Positions 48,386 to 58,193 of a DNA stretch of 64,000 bases are shown piece after piece (position 1 is the stretch's first letter; every line of letters starts with the position of its first letter). Location of the stretch: positions 27,978-91,977 of the forward strand of contig QANZ01029198.1 of assembly GCA_003254925.1 (NCBI GenBank), in the 5' to 3' direction. A program made the position numbers and the translations under genes. The notes under the pieces are model-generated. The model worked only from the letters and a program-made list of their open reading frames with translations, made no database searches and was not told the DNA's origin. The stretch is from Chamaecrista fasciculata. Its lineage: Eukaryota; Streptophyta; Magnoliopsida; Fabales; Fabaceae.

Positions 48386-49485
48386 GGGTAAATTACACAA
48401 AAGGGCTATGTAGTTTGACCTATTTTCAAATAGGATCCATGTGGTTTAAAAAGTGTCAAATTGAAACCTGTGGTTTCCTCTGTTAGCAAAAAGAGTCTTG
48501 AGGTATATTTCTGTCCAAAATTTGACGGAAATCTTTACTAAAATACTATTTTAAGACCCTAACTATTAATTTTTATGTGTTTTATTCCCTATTATGCAAT
48601 TTGAAAGAAACAAAATTAGTAGGAGATTATTATGCAATTTGAGCAAAATTGATTTTATTTCAAGAAAATCACAATCGCACGCACAGTTTCGGTCTTCTTT
48701 CCCCATCTCCACCTTCATCTTCTTCAAAGCCCACCGCCGGCCGTCACCAAATCTTCATTGTCGATGGCGATCTCAACGACGCCCACTTACTCTCTAAGCT
48801 CTTTGATGTCGTCCCTTTCACTCACATCCTCCACCTTGCCGCTATTCGCTACGCAATGCAGAACCCCGAATCTTCGATGTCGTCCCTTTCATCTCTCTCA
48901 CTCTGTTTTCACTTCGTTGCCATCTTCTTCTCAAATTCTTCTCTGTTTCTCTATTATTTCTGGTTTTGATTCTCAGATTTGAAGCTAATTGCAGGTCCAG
49001 TTGCGAATTTCATGTGTCGATTTGTTGTGTTTTTAGTTCATAAAAAGGCAAGAGAGGTTGGATCAGCGACTTCATTCTCTTCACTTCGTCCTGTGTATGC
49101 GGCGGACGGAGGAAGCAGTGATGGACAGCGACGACGGTGGGCTTTCAAGAAGATGAAGGTGGAGATGGGGGAAGAAGACCCAAACTATGCGTGCGATTGC
49201 GATTTTCTTGAAAGAAAATCAATTTTTCTCAAATTGCATAATAATCTCCTCTTGATTTTGTTTCTTTCAAATTGCATAATAGGAAGTCAAACGCATAAAA
49301 ATTAATAGTTAGGGTCTTAAAATAGTATTTTAGCTAAAATTTCCTTCAAATTTTGGACAGAAATATACTTCTGGACCCTTTTTGCTAACGGAGGAAACCA
49401 CAGGCCCCAATTTGACACTTTTTAAACCGCTGGGACCCTATTTGAAAATGGGCCAAACCACATGACCCTTTTGTGTAATTTACCC
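48386..49485. mobile_element. Pack-MULE (Mutator-like) carrying a gene fragment, with perfect 9-bp target duplication
   Basis: The 1,100-bp element starts GGGTAAATTACACAAAAGGG and ends with its inverse. Terminal inverted repeats are ~300 bp (48386-48685 and 49190-49485). TAATTTTTA (48377-48385 and 49486-49494) is an exact 9-bp target duplication, diagnostic of Mutator-like insertion. There is no transposase. The ~500-bp interior contains a fragment of a UDP-glucuronate 4-epimerase gene and other exon-like sequence with a TTGCAG acceptor near 48993. Confidence 0.92.
48736..48895 (+). pseudogene. Captured fragment of a UDP-glucuronate 4-epimerase (GAE) gene
   Basis: In one frame it reads IFIVDGDLNDAHLLSKLFDV followed by VPFTHILHLAA..RYAMQNPES. 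This is the conserved N-terminal Rossmann segment of plant GAE (pectin precursor epimerase), where the family has an extra four residues between HLAA and RYAM. Only ~50 residues are present, with no catalytic Tyr-x-x-x-Lys, then the frame runs into unrelated sequence; a 16-bp piece (gatgtcgtccctttca) is repeated just downstream. Captured and non-functional as an epimerase. Confidence 0.82.
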
Positions 49486-49912
49486 TAATTTTTAATCATT
49501 CATTCTCCCCCTTCATAAATTTTAGATAGTCCAAATTGAAATATTTTGGAAAAATTACTAACATCTAAACAAAGCAAGAATATTTGGAAGGTTAACACTC
49601 CTCTCCCCTCCAATCTCGTTTCTCTTCCCCCCTCTCCTAGTTGCCAAACATATTAAACTCTAATCTTAACTCTTGAAAGGGTGTGCATTCTATCTATCAA
49701 TTAAGTATAACTTTCTCAAAATATAAAGGACTTATTTGAATAATTGGAGATGATATGAAGGGAAGAGAATAAATTGGAAGGGAAGGTAAAGGAGGGTTAA
49801 GCACTCAAACTTTTCCCCTTTATTTAGAAAGTAGTACTTCCCCTAAAATACTCTAATTTATAATATATAAAATTTATAAAAGAAAGAAGAGAATGAGTAA
49901 TTAAAAATTAAT

Positions 49913-52015
49913 GGTCAAAGTCCTATTTTGGTCCCCCAATTATTTTTCGTTCTATATTGATCCCCAAGTTATGCAGAATTTGGCAAAGTACCTCAACATT
50001 TTTCATCCAAAATTTCTGTTAAAAAGAAAGAAAAAATTAACTTAATATCCCAAAAATTTTATTATTTTACATTAAAGTCTTTTTCCTTTAATAATAAGAT
50101 CAAAACATAAGAAAAAGAAATGGGGGTTTTAATAGATTTTCCCCCAAAATCAAAAGAAAAAGTGCAGAAGGAAGAAAAACAACACCGTCCACAGCACCGC
50201 ATCCCTAACATTCCTCCGATTTGCCACCTTCGTCGGCCACCGCAGCTCTACGTCGCCGATTAGTACAAGCCCCAAAATTCAAGCGAATGTTATATGGTGA
50301 CAAGATCTCCACCCCCAAACTCTGCAATCTCATTCTCATAAACCTTCACTCTCCTCCTCACCACATAACATGTCTCTTCCGCCTCGAATTTCAGCTTGTA
50401 CTTCCTTGCAGGACAACCCCACCTATTTATATATATATATACTCATATACATGAATTAATTAGAAATCATTTTCATAGATCATTATTTATTAGATTTTAA
50501 TTAATTAGAACAAGAAATTGATAATGATACGACAGACACACTCACTTGGGCCATTTGTGGATACCAAGCTCTGATAATCGCAATTTTCATATCGAGCCGC
50601 CGGCGACGGCCATAATCGGCGACGAAGAGCTACGATGGCCGACGGAGGTTGCAAATTGGAGGAATATTAGGGTTGCGGTGCTGTGGACGGCGTTGTTTTT
50701 CTTCCTTCTGCATTTTTTCTTTTGATTTTGGGGGAAAATCTATTAAAACCCCCATTTCTTTCTTTTTCTTGTGTTTTTGATCTTATTATTAAAGGAAAAG
50801 GACTTTAATGTAAAATAATAAAACTTTTGGGATATTAAGTTAATTTTTTCTTTCTTTTTAGGTCAAAGTCCTATTTTGGTCCCCCAGTTATGTTCAGTGT
50901 TCCAAATTGGTCCCCTAGTTATTTTTTGTTCCATATTGGTCCCTCAATTATGCAAAACTTGGCAAAGTTGGTCCCTCTAACAGTTTCCATCCATTTTTCC
51001 GTTAAAAAAAGACAAAATTGATTTTTAATTCCTAAAAGTTTAAATGTTTTGCATCAAGGACCTTTCTCTCTATAATAGAACCAAAATGTAAGAAAGAATA
51101 AATAACTTGGGGTTTTAATTTAGTTTACACCAAAAAATAATCTCTCTCTCTCTCTTCGAACCCTCTTCTTCTTCTTCGGCGTCTACTAAATTCCCAATCT
51201 TCGAGAAAGAAGAACCGAGAGATTCAAAACCCTAAGGAGGAAAAACGGCGAGAGCCAAACCCAATCGATCACCATCTCATCATCGGCGACGACGGTGATG
51301 ATAGTGTCGTGAGCTCGGCTTCAGAGCCAAACCCCAGTTATTTCTGCCATTTTTCTCTCTGTGTGCGTTCACTAGAAAATTGGTGTCAGTGGTTTTGGAT
51401 TTGGATTTGTTTTTCTGCTGTGTTTACATTGAAACAGTGATTCGTTACTTTCCTCCTTTTCCGTCTAAAGGAAAATCGAAAGCGACACTGAAGAAATTAA
51501 TAATTTGAAAGGAGGAACTAATATATCATTCTTTCTAGAATTTGCTTCTCATTCTCATTCATATAAAATTGACTTACGAATTTGAACAAAAAACAAATGC
51601 CAATTGTCGTTACTAAAATTGGCAAATCTTTGGTAGAATGCAAAGTGATTGTGGATATACATGGAACCCCCAAATCAATTTGATCGGGCGTCAAATTGGT
51701 TGTTGGATCGGAGAAGACGCCGAAGAAGAAGAGGGTTCGAAGAGAGAGAAAGGGAGAGAGAGATTATTTTTTGGTGTAAACTAAATTAAAACCCCATGTT
51801 ATTTATTCTTTCTTACATTTTGGTTCTATTATAGAGAAAAAGGTCCTTGATGCAAAACATTTAAACTTTTAGGAGTTAAAAATCAATTTTGTCTTTTTTT
51901 TAACAGAAAAATGGATGGAAACTGTTAGAGGGACCAACTTTGACAAGTTTTGCATAACTGGGGGACCAATTTGGAACACTGAGCATAACTGGGGGACAAA
52001 AATAGGACTTTGGCC
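49913..52015. mobile_element. Composite of two fused Mutator-like elements with shared outer target duplication
   Basis: Element 1 begins at 49913 (GGTCAAAGTCCTATTTTGGT). Its left arm to ~50220 is mirrored by 50605-50860, but its outer ~110 bases on the right are missing. At 50861 a second element starts with the same terminus. Its left arm (50861-51190) is mirrored by 51710-52015, ending GGACTTTGGCC. AAAATTAAT flanks the whole composite (49904-49912 and 52016-52024), while no duplication flanks the internal junction. Both interiors hold GC-richer, gene-like sequence. The structure implies the pair moved or arose as one unit. Confidence 0.85.
50297..50590 (-). pseudogene. Possible captured gene fragment in the first fused MULE
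   Basis: On the minus strand an open block ends at CCCAA followed by GTGAGTGTG (donor at 50545). After a CTGCAAG acceptor at 50405, a second block reads KYKLKFEAEETCYVVRRRVK and continues to about 50297 before a stop. The blocks join in the same frame. The protein is not recognised. Codon-like composition and good splice sites, between MULE arms, suggest a captured gene piece. Confidence 0.35.
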
Positions 52016-52306
52016 AAAATTAATTTATCATTATCTTTTTCTCTATTTTTTAACTTTTCAAATAAGAGGAAGAGATTTATTTCGTTATCCCTCTCTTTCC
52101 TTCTCTATGTATCTTTGTAGTAAGTCTGATGATGAATGAAATAGAAGCAATTTTCTTTCCAAAGTAAACTCAATTACGCATATGAAAATATAAAAAATGA
52201 GGTTCAACTAAAGAAGATGATGGCAAGACGAAAAATCTCTTATAGTGAGCAGCAACGAATTCATTGAAAATAATAATTCTAATTCATTGAATATAATGAT
52301 TCAAAC

Positions 52307-52308
<2 letters not shown>

Positions 52309-52374
<66 letters not shown>
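52309..52374. repeat. (GA)n microsatellite
   Basis: About 32 GA units with one AAAG interruption. The Ser/Leu-rich frame read from its complement is an artefact. Confidence 0.95.
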
Positions 52375-52375
<1 letters not shown>

Positions 52376-53107
52376 TGTTTGAGCAAAAATGGTGGTTGCT
52401 TGTAGGATTGATATTTCGCCAGAAAGTAGGTTGATGAAGACCTTTGAACCCAATTCGCTATTAATATTATTTTTAAAACCTTTTACTTGCTGAATCAAAA
52501 TAAGTTAATACATCTTGCGATTTGTTATTAATTTCATTGATTAATTTATTATAAGATATTCATATGTCCTAATCTTACTTAATGGTCAGTTAGTTTGCGC
52601 TTATAATAAAATCTGCTCTGATTATAATCAGAGTTCAAAGTTGATTATTTGTGTATTGGTGTTTGGATGAAAGTTGATTATTTGGTGTGAAATTATTGAA
52701 ATGGGTATGTAATGATTGTGGTTGGTAGATAGAATGATAAGAAAATTGATAAATTGTATAGGGGTAGAAATAGAAGAAAAAGTTGAAAAAAGTAAGATGT
52801 GATTTGATTAATAATCAAAGTGTGTTTGGATGTGATTGTTGTTTTTTAAAAAATCAGATTTTGTCACTGTTTGCCTTGGGAATCGTGAAAATATGATTAT
52901 AATCATAGGCAACTTGTGAGGTGTTTATTTCGTTTGGTTGACCATTCTATTTTTGCCTCCGAAATGGTGGACCAAAAGGACTAAAATGTAGTAATCAAGC
53001 CCCGACATTTGGTGGACTATCAAAAAAATGGTCCACCGTTTGACACAAGATGAGAGAGAATGTAAAAAAGCACTCCGGACCCGAAAAAAATTTCAATGTG
53101 GCTCATT

Positions 53108-53282
53108 TCAGGTATTCGGTCGACCATTTTTTGCATCGGTGGACCGAACGTCGGGCCTAATTGCATTCTCAGGTTGAAATTCGGTCGACCATTTTTTGAA
53201 TCGGTGGACCGAACGTCGGGCCTGATATCATTCTCAGGTCAATATTCGGTCCACTGTTGACAGAATCAGTCGACCATTTTAG
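53108..53282. repeat. ~63-bp tandem repeat, about 2.7 copies
   Basis: Units share 'attcggtcgaccatttttt', 'atcggtggaccgaacgtcgg' and 'cattctcaggt'. The third copy is truncated and partly inverted in wording. The embedded GGTCGACC/GGTCCACC words are palindromic, and related words ('ggtggaccaaaagg', 'atggtccaccgtttga') occur upstream at 52965-53045. Confidence 0.8.
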
Positions 53283-53844
53283 GTAAATTACTATTTTAAC
53301 CTTGTGATGTGTGATTGAATGTATTAGAGTATAGGTAATTATAGGTGTATATATATAGGGGTATAAGTGTAATTGGGTGTGTTTGATTATAAAAAAAATC
53401 AAGATTATAATTTGATCAAAAAATAAACGCAAACAAACAAGCTTATTACGATTATAATCAAAGCAGATTATAATTTAGTAGTGATTAATGTTTATCTAGT
53501 TCCACGATTGAATAAAAAAAATAATAAGAAATTATGAACGCTTTTTATGTATTGATAGTAAATATTAAAAATGGAGTAAATATATGAATTAATTTATGGA
53601 AGGTATATGAATTAACAACATATTCTTAAAATTATAACTTACATTGTTTTTTCTTTATTGAAATTTTTTAAATCAATATATTTTATTCTTTTTACCTTTA
53701 CAAGTTAGTCTTAAAAAATAAGTTTAAGGGTCTAATTGCTTTTTTATAACTTTTAAAAATTAAAGAGTGTAAATTAAACTTTCAAAAATTAAATTATCAA
53801 GTTATGTATGATGTATTTTTCAAGGACTAATTTAGTAAAAAAAA

Positions 53845-54247
53845 TGGTCAAAGTGTAAATTTGGTCTCATATCTTTTGCTGAGTTCCCAATTTGATCTTA
53901 TATCTTTTTTTGTTGTACTTTTGGTCCCCATATCTTTGCAAAATGTCTCAATTTGATCCCATATCTTTTGATGATGTTGCAAAATTGGTCTCATATCGTT
54001 GTAAAAGAATCAACCTTTAGTTGATCCTTTTGTAAAGATATGAGACCACTTCTGCACTTGACTCAAAGATATAAGACTAATTATGCAATTGACCCAAAGA
54101 TATGAGACCAAATTTGCAACAAAAATATATATGAGACTAAATTGGGAACTGACCAAAAAATATAGGATCAAAAGTCCAACAAAAAACTATATAGGACCAA
54201 ATTAGAAACTCAACAAAAGATATGAGACCAAATTTACACTTTGAGAA
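53845..54247. repeat. 'agatatgagaccaa'-family inverted-repeat element, copy 3
   Basis: Starts GGTCAAAGTGTAAATTTGGT and ends with the near-perfect inverse CCAAATTTACACTTTGA. The centre 'aatcaacctttagttgatcc' is palindromic. Best-preserved copy of the family also present at 36960 and 38746. A-rich flanks on both sides make the target duplication uncertain. Confidence 0.8.
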
Positions 54248-54943
54248 AAAAAAAAATTCATAACTTATCATAATCTATTTCTCTTAGACTCTTACCATAC
54301 AACTCTAAAACAGTTTTGAAAGAAGATTTTGAGGACAGAGACCAAAGTAAACATACAAGATAAACAATTCAAGACTAATTATTTTACAAGTCCATAGTTT
54401 CCATGACCACTTAGGTCAAGAAACACATACATTTTTCGTAACAAACTAGTCTTCAAACTTGAAAGCTCTTGGCTTAATTTGACCTTTTGGCCTTGAAACA
54501 CATGCTTTGTTTATTTTCTTATGCATCAGAAACTTATATGTACAGTCTCCACAACACCACCACTCACTAACCAAGCGTAGGATTCCCTTTGGTTTCTCCA
54601 CACGCCTTCATCTCAAGCTTACACAAATTGAGAAAGAAAAAAGATACATAAATTCACAATTTTGCTCCAAATTATTTAACTAATATAGCTTTAATTTTTC
54701 AAAAATCAATGAATGGTGAAATAGTCATACAAAATAACAAACCCATTGTGTGATACTTTAATCTTTTAAGAATGGGTGTGCTATTTTGAAAAACTAACTC
54801 CAATAATCATTAATTCTCAACACACTTAAGCTAAATTAGTCAAATAATTCATGAACCAAATTGTTAATTTACTCTTTTTTGGACTGACTTTGAACGCTTT
54901 AGCTTCCTTCCTAGGATTCACACATAAACGCAGCCATGGATGT

Positions 54944-55228
54944 TCATGTTGAAACTTGACGAAAATTTAGATTAGAAGGTTGAGATTGAACACCAGAAGA
55001 TGCTTCCAATTGGGTTTCAGAAGAAGAAGGCTTGGCAGATGGTGAAGATGCAGAGAAGCCATAGTCAGAAAACAGAGCAGAAGCAGAGCTTTGAAACCGA
55101 CCCGAGTCGCCGGGAAGCCTCACATATGAATACGAAGGCGACTCACAAAGCCAAGAACCAATGGATCCTTCTTTACCATTCTTGTATTGCATTATAGCTT
55201 TGTACACGAAAGGGATAAGACCCTCCAT
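54944..55228 (-). CDS. Small conserved plant protein of unknown function (94 residues)
   Basis: A single-exon frame opens with ATG at 55228 (MEGLIPFVYKAIMQYKNGKE) and stops at 54944. The N-terminal half (MEGLIPFVYKAI, then GSWLCESPS, then RLPGDSGRFQ) has the look of a short protein conserved in many dicots; I recognise the pattern but no assigned function. The C-terminal third is Ser-rich (SASSPSAKPSSSE) and likely disordered. No signal peptide; the first 15 residues could form an amphipathic helix. An in-frame TTG three codons upstream is not a likely start. The antisense frame 55000-55197 is a shadow. Confidence 0.75.
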   Translation of the reverse strand: MEGLIPFVYKAIMQYKNGKEGSIGSWLCESPSYSYVRLPGDSGRFQSSASALFSDYGFSASSPSAKPSSSETQLEASSGVQSQPSNLNFRQVST

Positions 55229-56534
55229 TCTTATCAATTGAAAAACTGAAAAAACCGATAAAAACAGAGGAAAACAGAGTGAAACAGAGGAAAACAGAGT
55301 GAAATAGAAGCAGGGTATTGTCTGTTTTAGGTGAGAATGAGAAGAGAATGAAAGAATTGATGGTGGGTTTAAAGGAGGAAGATGATGACGTGGAGTAAGA
55401 AATTGAAGGCAAGCTCTTCACGCTAAGCCATGAAAATTTCAACTCAAACGCACACGAAGACACAATTGAAAGGTATGTGCAAACCACACCTTAAAATAAT
55501 ATCTTTTAAAGTTCAAACAACATAATTAATAACATAACATAATGCAAGCACAAAATCTCACTATGATATCTTTACATTCTTTGTGTTATCCCACTTTCTA
55601 GTTTGGTTTGATGAGTTCTTAGCTTTTCCAACAAGATTGGTTGGTTTCCTATAATTTTTATTTTATTTTTTTAAAATTCTTTATTAATTAAAAAAGGGTA
55701 TCTTTATTGTTTGTTTAGATGTTGTTTTAAAGTATGGTGCTTGACGAATTAATAATTGGCCATTTTCTGCGAATCTGTGGTCGCCAGCTATGTATCTCTG
55801 TGTGGTTTGTGACTTTGTGATATCAAATCTAATTAATCATATTTTACATATTTATTGCACAAACTAAACTAAATATAATATGAGAGTTTACTTTATGAGA
55901 CAGCTTTTATATGTGTTTCTTTGTAATAAAATAATTGTGATTAAAATGAGTTATTATATTTTGAGAATTTCTCATTTTATGATTAATTCTTACCTAGGTT
56001 AACAAAAATATGTGAATGAATTTAGTGATCACTATCTTAAAACTATGTTTTGCAAGTCCTTTTAATTAATAATAAAATAATATTATAAGATCACCATCCA
56101 ATAGTTGTTAATGGCTTGCACCTGCTAGGAAAGTGATCCAAAATATTGATGGGAGTGGGATAATTTTATTTTTCCAGTATTGATGTTGTGATAGTCTTCT
56201 CTCAATTATTATTTTATTGTAAAGTTTAATGTTGATAAGATTTGTGAATATTCATTTTAAGTGATTATTCAACTGAAAACTTAATTTTAATTGAAAATAT
56301 TATATTACTACTTAAAGTTTCACATTTGTGTCAATTGTATCTTAAAGTCTAAAATTTTAAAATCATTAACGGAAAATGCTAAACATCAATATTCTTTAGA
56401 ATATAATTGACACAAAATGTTAATGTTTAGGGGTATTAGTGACATGAATGTAAAATTTTGAGGGTCAAATTGATACCAAAATTATATATAAAAAAATGTC
56501 ACTCATTACATCACCATTTTTTGTTAACAATTTA
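55229..56534. other. Upstream region of the small gene and AT-rich intergenic DNA
   Basis: A purine-rich probable 5' UTR (to about 55330) is followed by AT-rich sequence. No further gene. Frames reading 55173-55487 extend the small gene upstream without a supported start. Confidence 0.45.
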
Positions 56535-56834
56535 GGCTCCGTTTGGTACCCTTTTGGGTATGTAAAGGAAAGGGTTTTACAAGGGAAAAATTGTGAGGGA
56601 AAGGAAAAGTAGTTGAGGGAATGTAAAGTAGGTAAAGATTGAAAGTGTTTGGTATAAAAAGGTAGGGGAGGGAAAGTAAAATAGATATAAAAAAAAATGA
56701 CAAAAATGCCCTTCCCACAACCACCACAAGACCGCCGCCGCCGCCACCCANATTACCATACCAAACACATGAAAGTCTTGAAATCCGTGTAGTTTTACAA
56801 TGTAAAAGCCAATTGCTGCCTACCAAACGGAGCC
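56535..56834. mobile_element. PIF/Harbinger-type MITE with TTA target duplication
   Basis: The terminal inverted repeat GGCTCCGTTTGGTA at the left pairs with TACCAAACGGAGCC at the right. TTA flanks both ends (56532-56534, 56835-56837), the target preference of PIF/Harbinger. An N at 56751 lies within a CCG-repeat stretch. Frames across it are low-complexity Gly/Val or Phe-rich shadows. Confidence 0.85.
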
Positions 56835-56837
56835 TTA

Positions 56838-57337
56838 GATAGTGTTGGGCCTTGAAGTACAATTGAGACAAATGTAAAACTTTAAAAATACAATAATTGA
56901 CAACAACAAAAAATTTTATGAGTACAATTGAGACTTATCTCATAATTTATAATCTAGAGAAATTAATAATACTTTTGCCTAGTATGTAATAAGAAATAGG
57001 CATCACTCCAAAAGAGTCAGCACTCTAATTATTTTTCTCCTTTATTAATTTTGAAATGTTCTCTCTCTAATTATGATATATCCAAGTATTGAAGGAGCTT
57101 TTAATCTAAAAAATTACCACTTGCAAATTTCTTTTGGTTTTCTCATCATTGATTGGGATTTAAAATTGTTAAATTCGATTTTACTAAATATATATATGTC
57201 AGCTTACTTTGGAATCTCTCTCATAAATAAATAGTATTAACAGTACCGTAGAGATAAGTTCGACTTAAACCAATTTTCCAACAAAATACAAATGGCAAGA
57301 CGTATATTTATTTGTTTTTTGTTTCAAATGATGAAAT
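56838..57337. other. AT-rich spacer before the LTR retrotransposon
   Basis: No coding similarity and no clear repeat structure were seen. The composition changes sharply near 57335 to the more GC-rich retrotransposon. Confidence 0.5.
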
Positions 57338-58020
57338 TGATAATAGGCCCAATAAATTGGCGTTCTAAGGACCTGGACTGATGGCGGTCAAGGCCCTTTT
57401 GGGGAGATTACCTGATCAAGAACGTCGAATGGGCCCAAACCATCCAAGAACGCCATAACCAGTCCAACGGTCTTAAAAGTCAAAATGCACGGACCATCGG
57501 CGCCTAAAAGACCAGTGAGGAAGTCATCCGTCGTGGGCGCCAAATAATTACATGACAGGTAAGAACGCCAACACCTAGGCGTTGACAAGGAAGACGTACA
57601 AGAGAACGCCCCCACGTCAAATAAGAGTCGAAGAAGTTATGGGACACACGTATCTCTTATTATATACGCCTCTAACACAATCTTAACTGCCAGATCAGTT
57701 AAGATCACGATCCGTTGAGGTTTCCCTGAACATTCGCGCCAAGTCAGCATAATTGGTTAGGATCACAATCTGATATGGAGCCAAATCTGGATCCTATCAG
57801 ATTATCCTCAACTAGTATAAAAGGGAAGCCCAAAGCACTGGAATAAGGTACGCACTATTTCCATTTACACGCATTATTGCTCTCAGGCTATTTACTGACT
57901 TAAGCATCGGAGGTGAATCGCAGGGCCATCCCTGTGCTTTCATTGACTTGCAGGTGACTTCTGACCCAAAGTTGCCTCATCGAACCAGGTAATGCCCTAC
58001 GGCCAAAACCAGGTTCATCA
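57338..58020 (+). repeat. Putative 5' LTR
   Basis: The left border is set at TGATAATAGGCCC, where composition changes, and the right border at the CA just before the PBS at 58022. A TATAAAAG box at 57816-57823 fits an LTR promoter with transcription starting near 57850. Both borders are inferred because the matching 3' LTR is outside the window. Confidence 0.6.
57816..57823 (+). promoter_or_regulatory. TATA box in the LTR
   Basis: TATAAAAG about 200 bases before the PBS, the normal place for the U3 core promoter of a plant LTR. Confidence 0.6.
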
Positions 58021-58021
58021 C

Positions 58022-58039
58022 TGGCGCCGTCCGTGGGGA
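58022..58039 (+). other. Primer binding site (PBS)-like sequence
   Basis: TGGCGCCGTCCGTGGGGA directly follows the putative LTR. The first nine bases match the 3' acceptor complement of plant tRNA-Asp, as in many Tat/Athila elements. The remainder matches only partly, so the primer tRNA is uncertain. Confidence 0.65.
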
Positions 58040-58193
58040 CTTTCTATTCAAAGTCCAGATTTAATTTATAAAAGTGTTGATCTTGATTTAAAATTTTTCT
58101 TTGGATTCATGAACGATAAGGTTAGATCATATACGTTTCTCCAAGTATCTTTGTTTTATCTAACCTGTGTGCTTCATCGAACCAGAGAACTAG

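Larger units (their letters stand above)
52025..53844. other. Intergenic region with simple and tandem repeats
   Basis: Contains a (GA)n microsatellite at 52309-52374, a possible inverted-repeat element at about 52588-53475 ('tctgctctgattataatc' versus 'gattataatcaaagcagatt') and, inside it, a ~63-bp tandem array. No gene recognised. Confidence 0.5.

Noticed and set aside
50297-50590. RWP-RK transcription factor fragment
   Set aside because: The block before the donor has a weak LGI-x-x-WP resemblance, but the following residues do not fit the family, so no name is given.
52301-52498. Ser/Leu repeat protein
   Set aside because: Translation of the complement of a (GA)n microsatellite.
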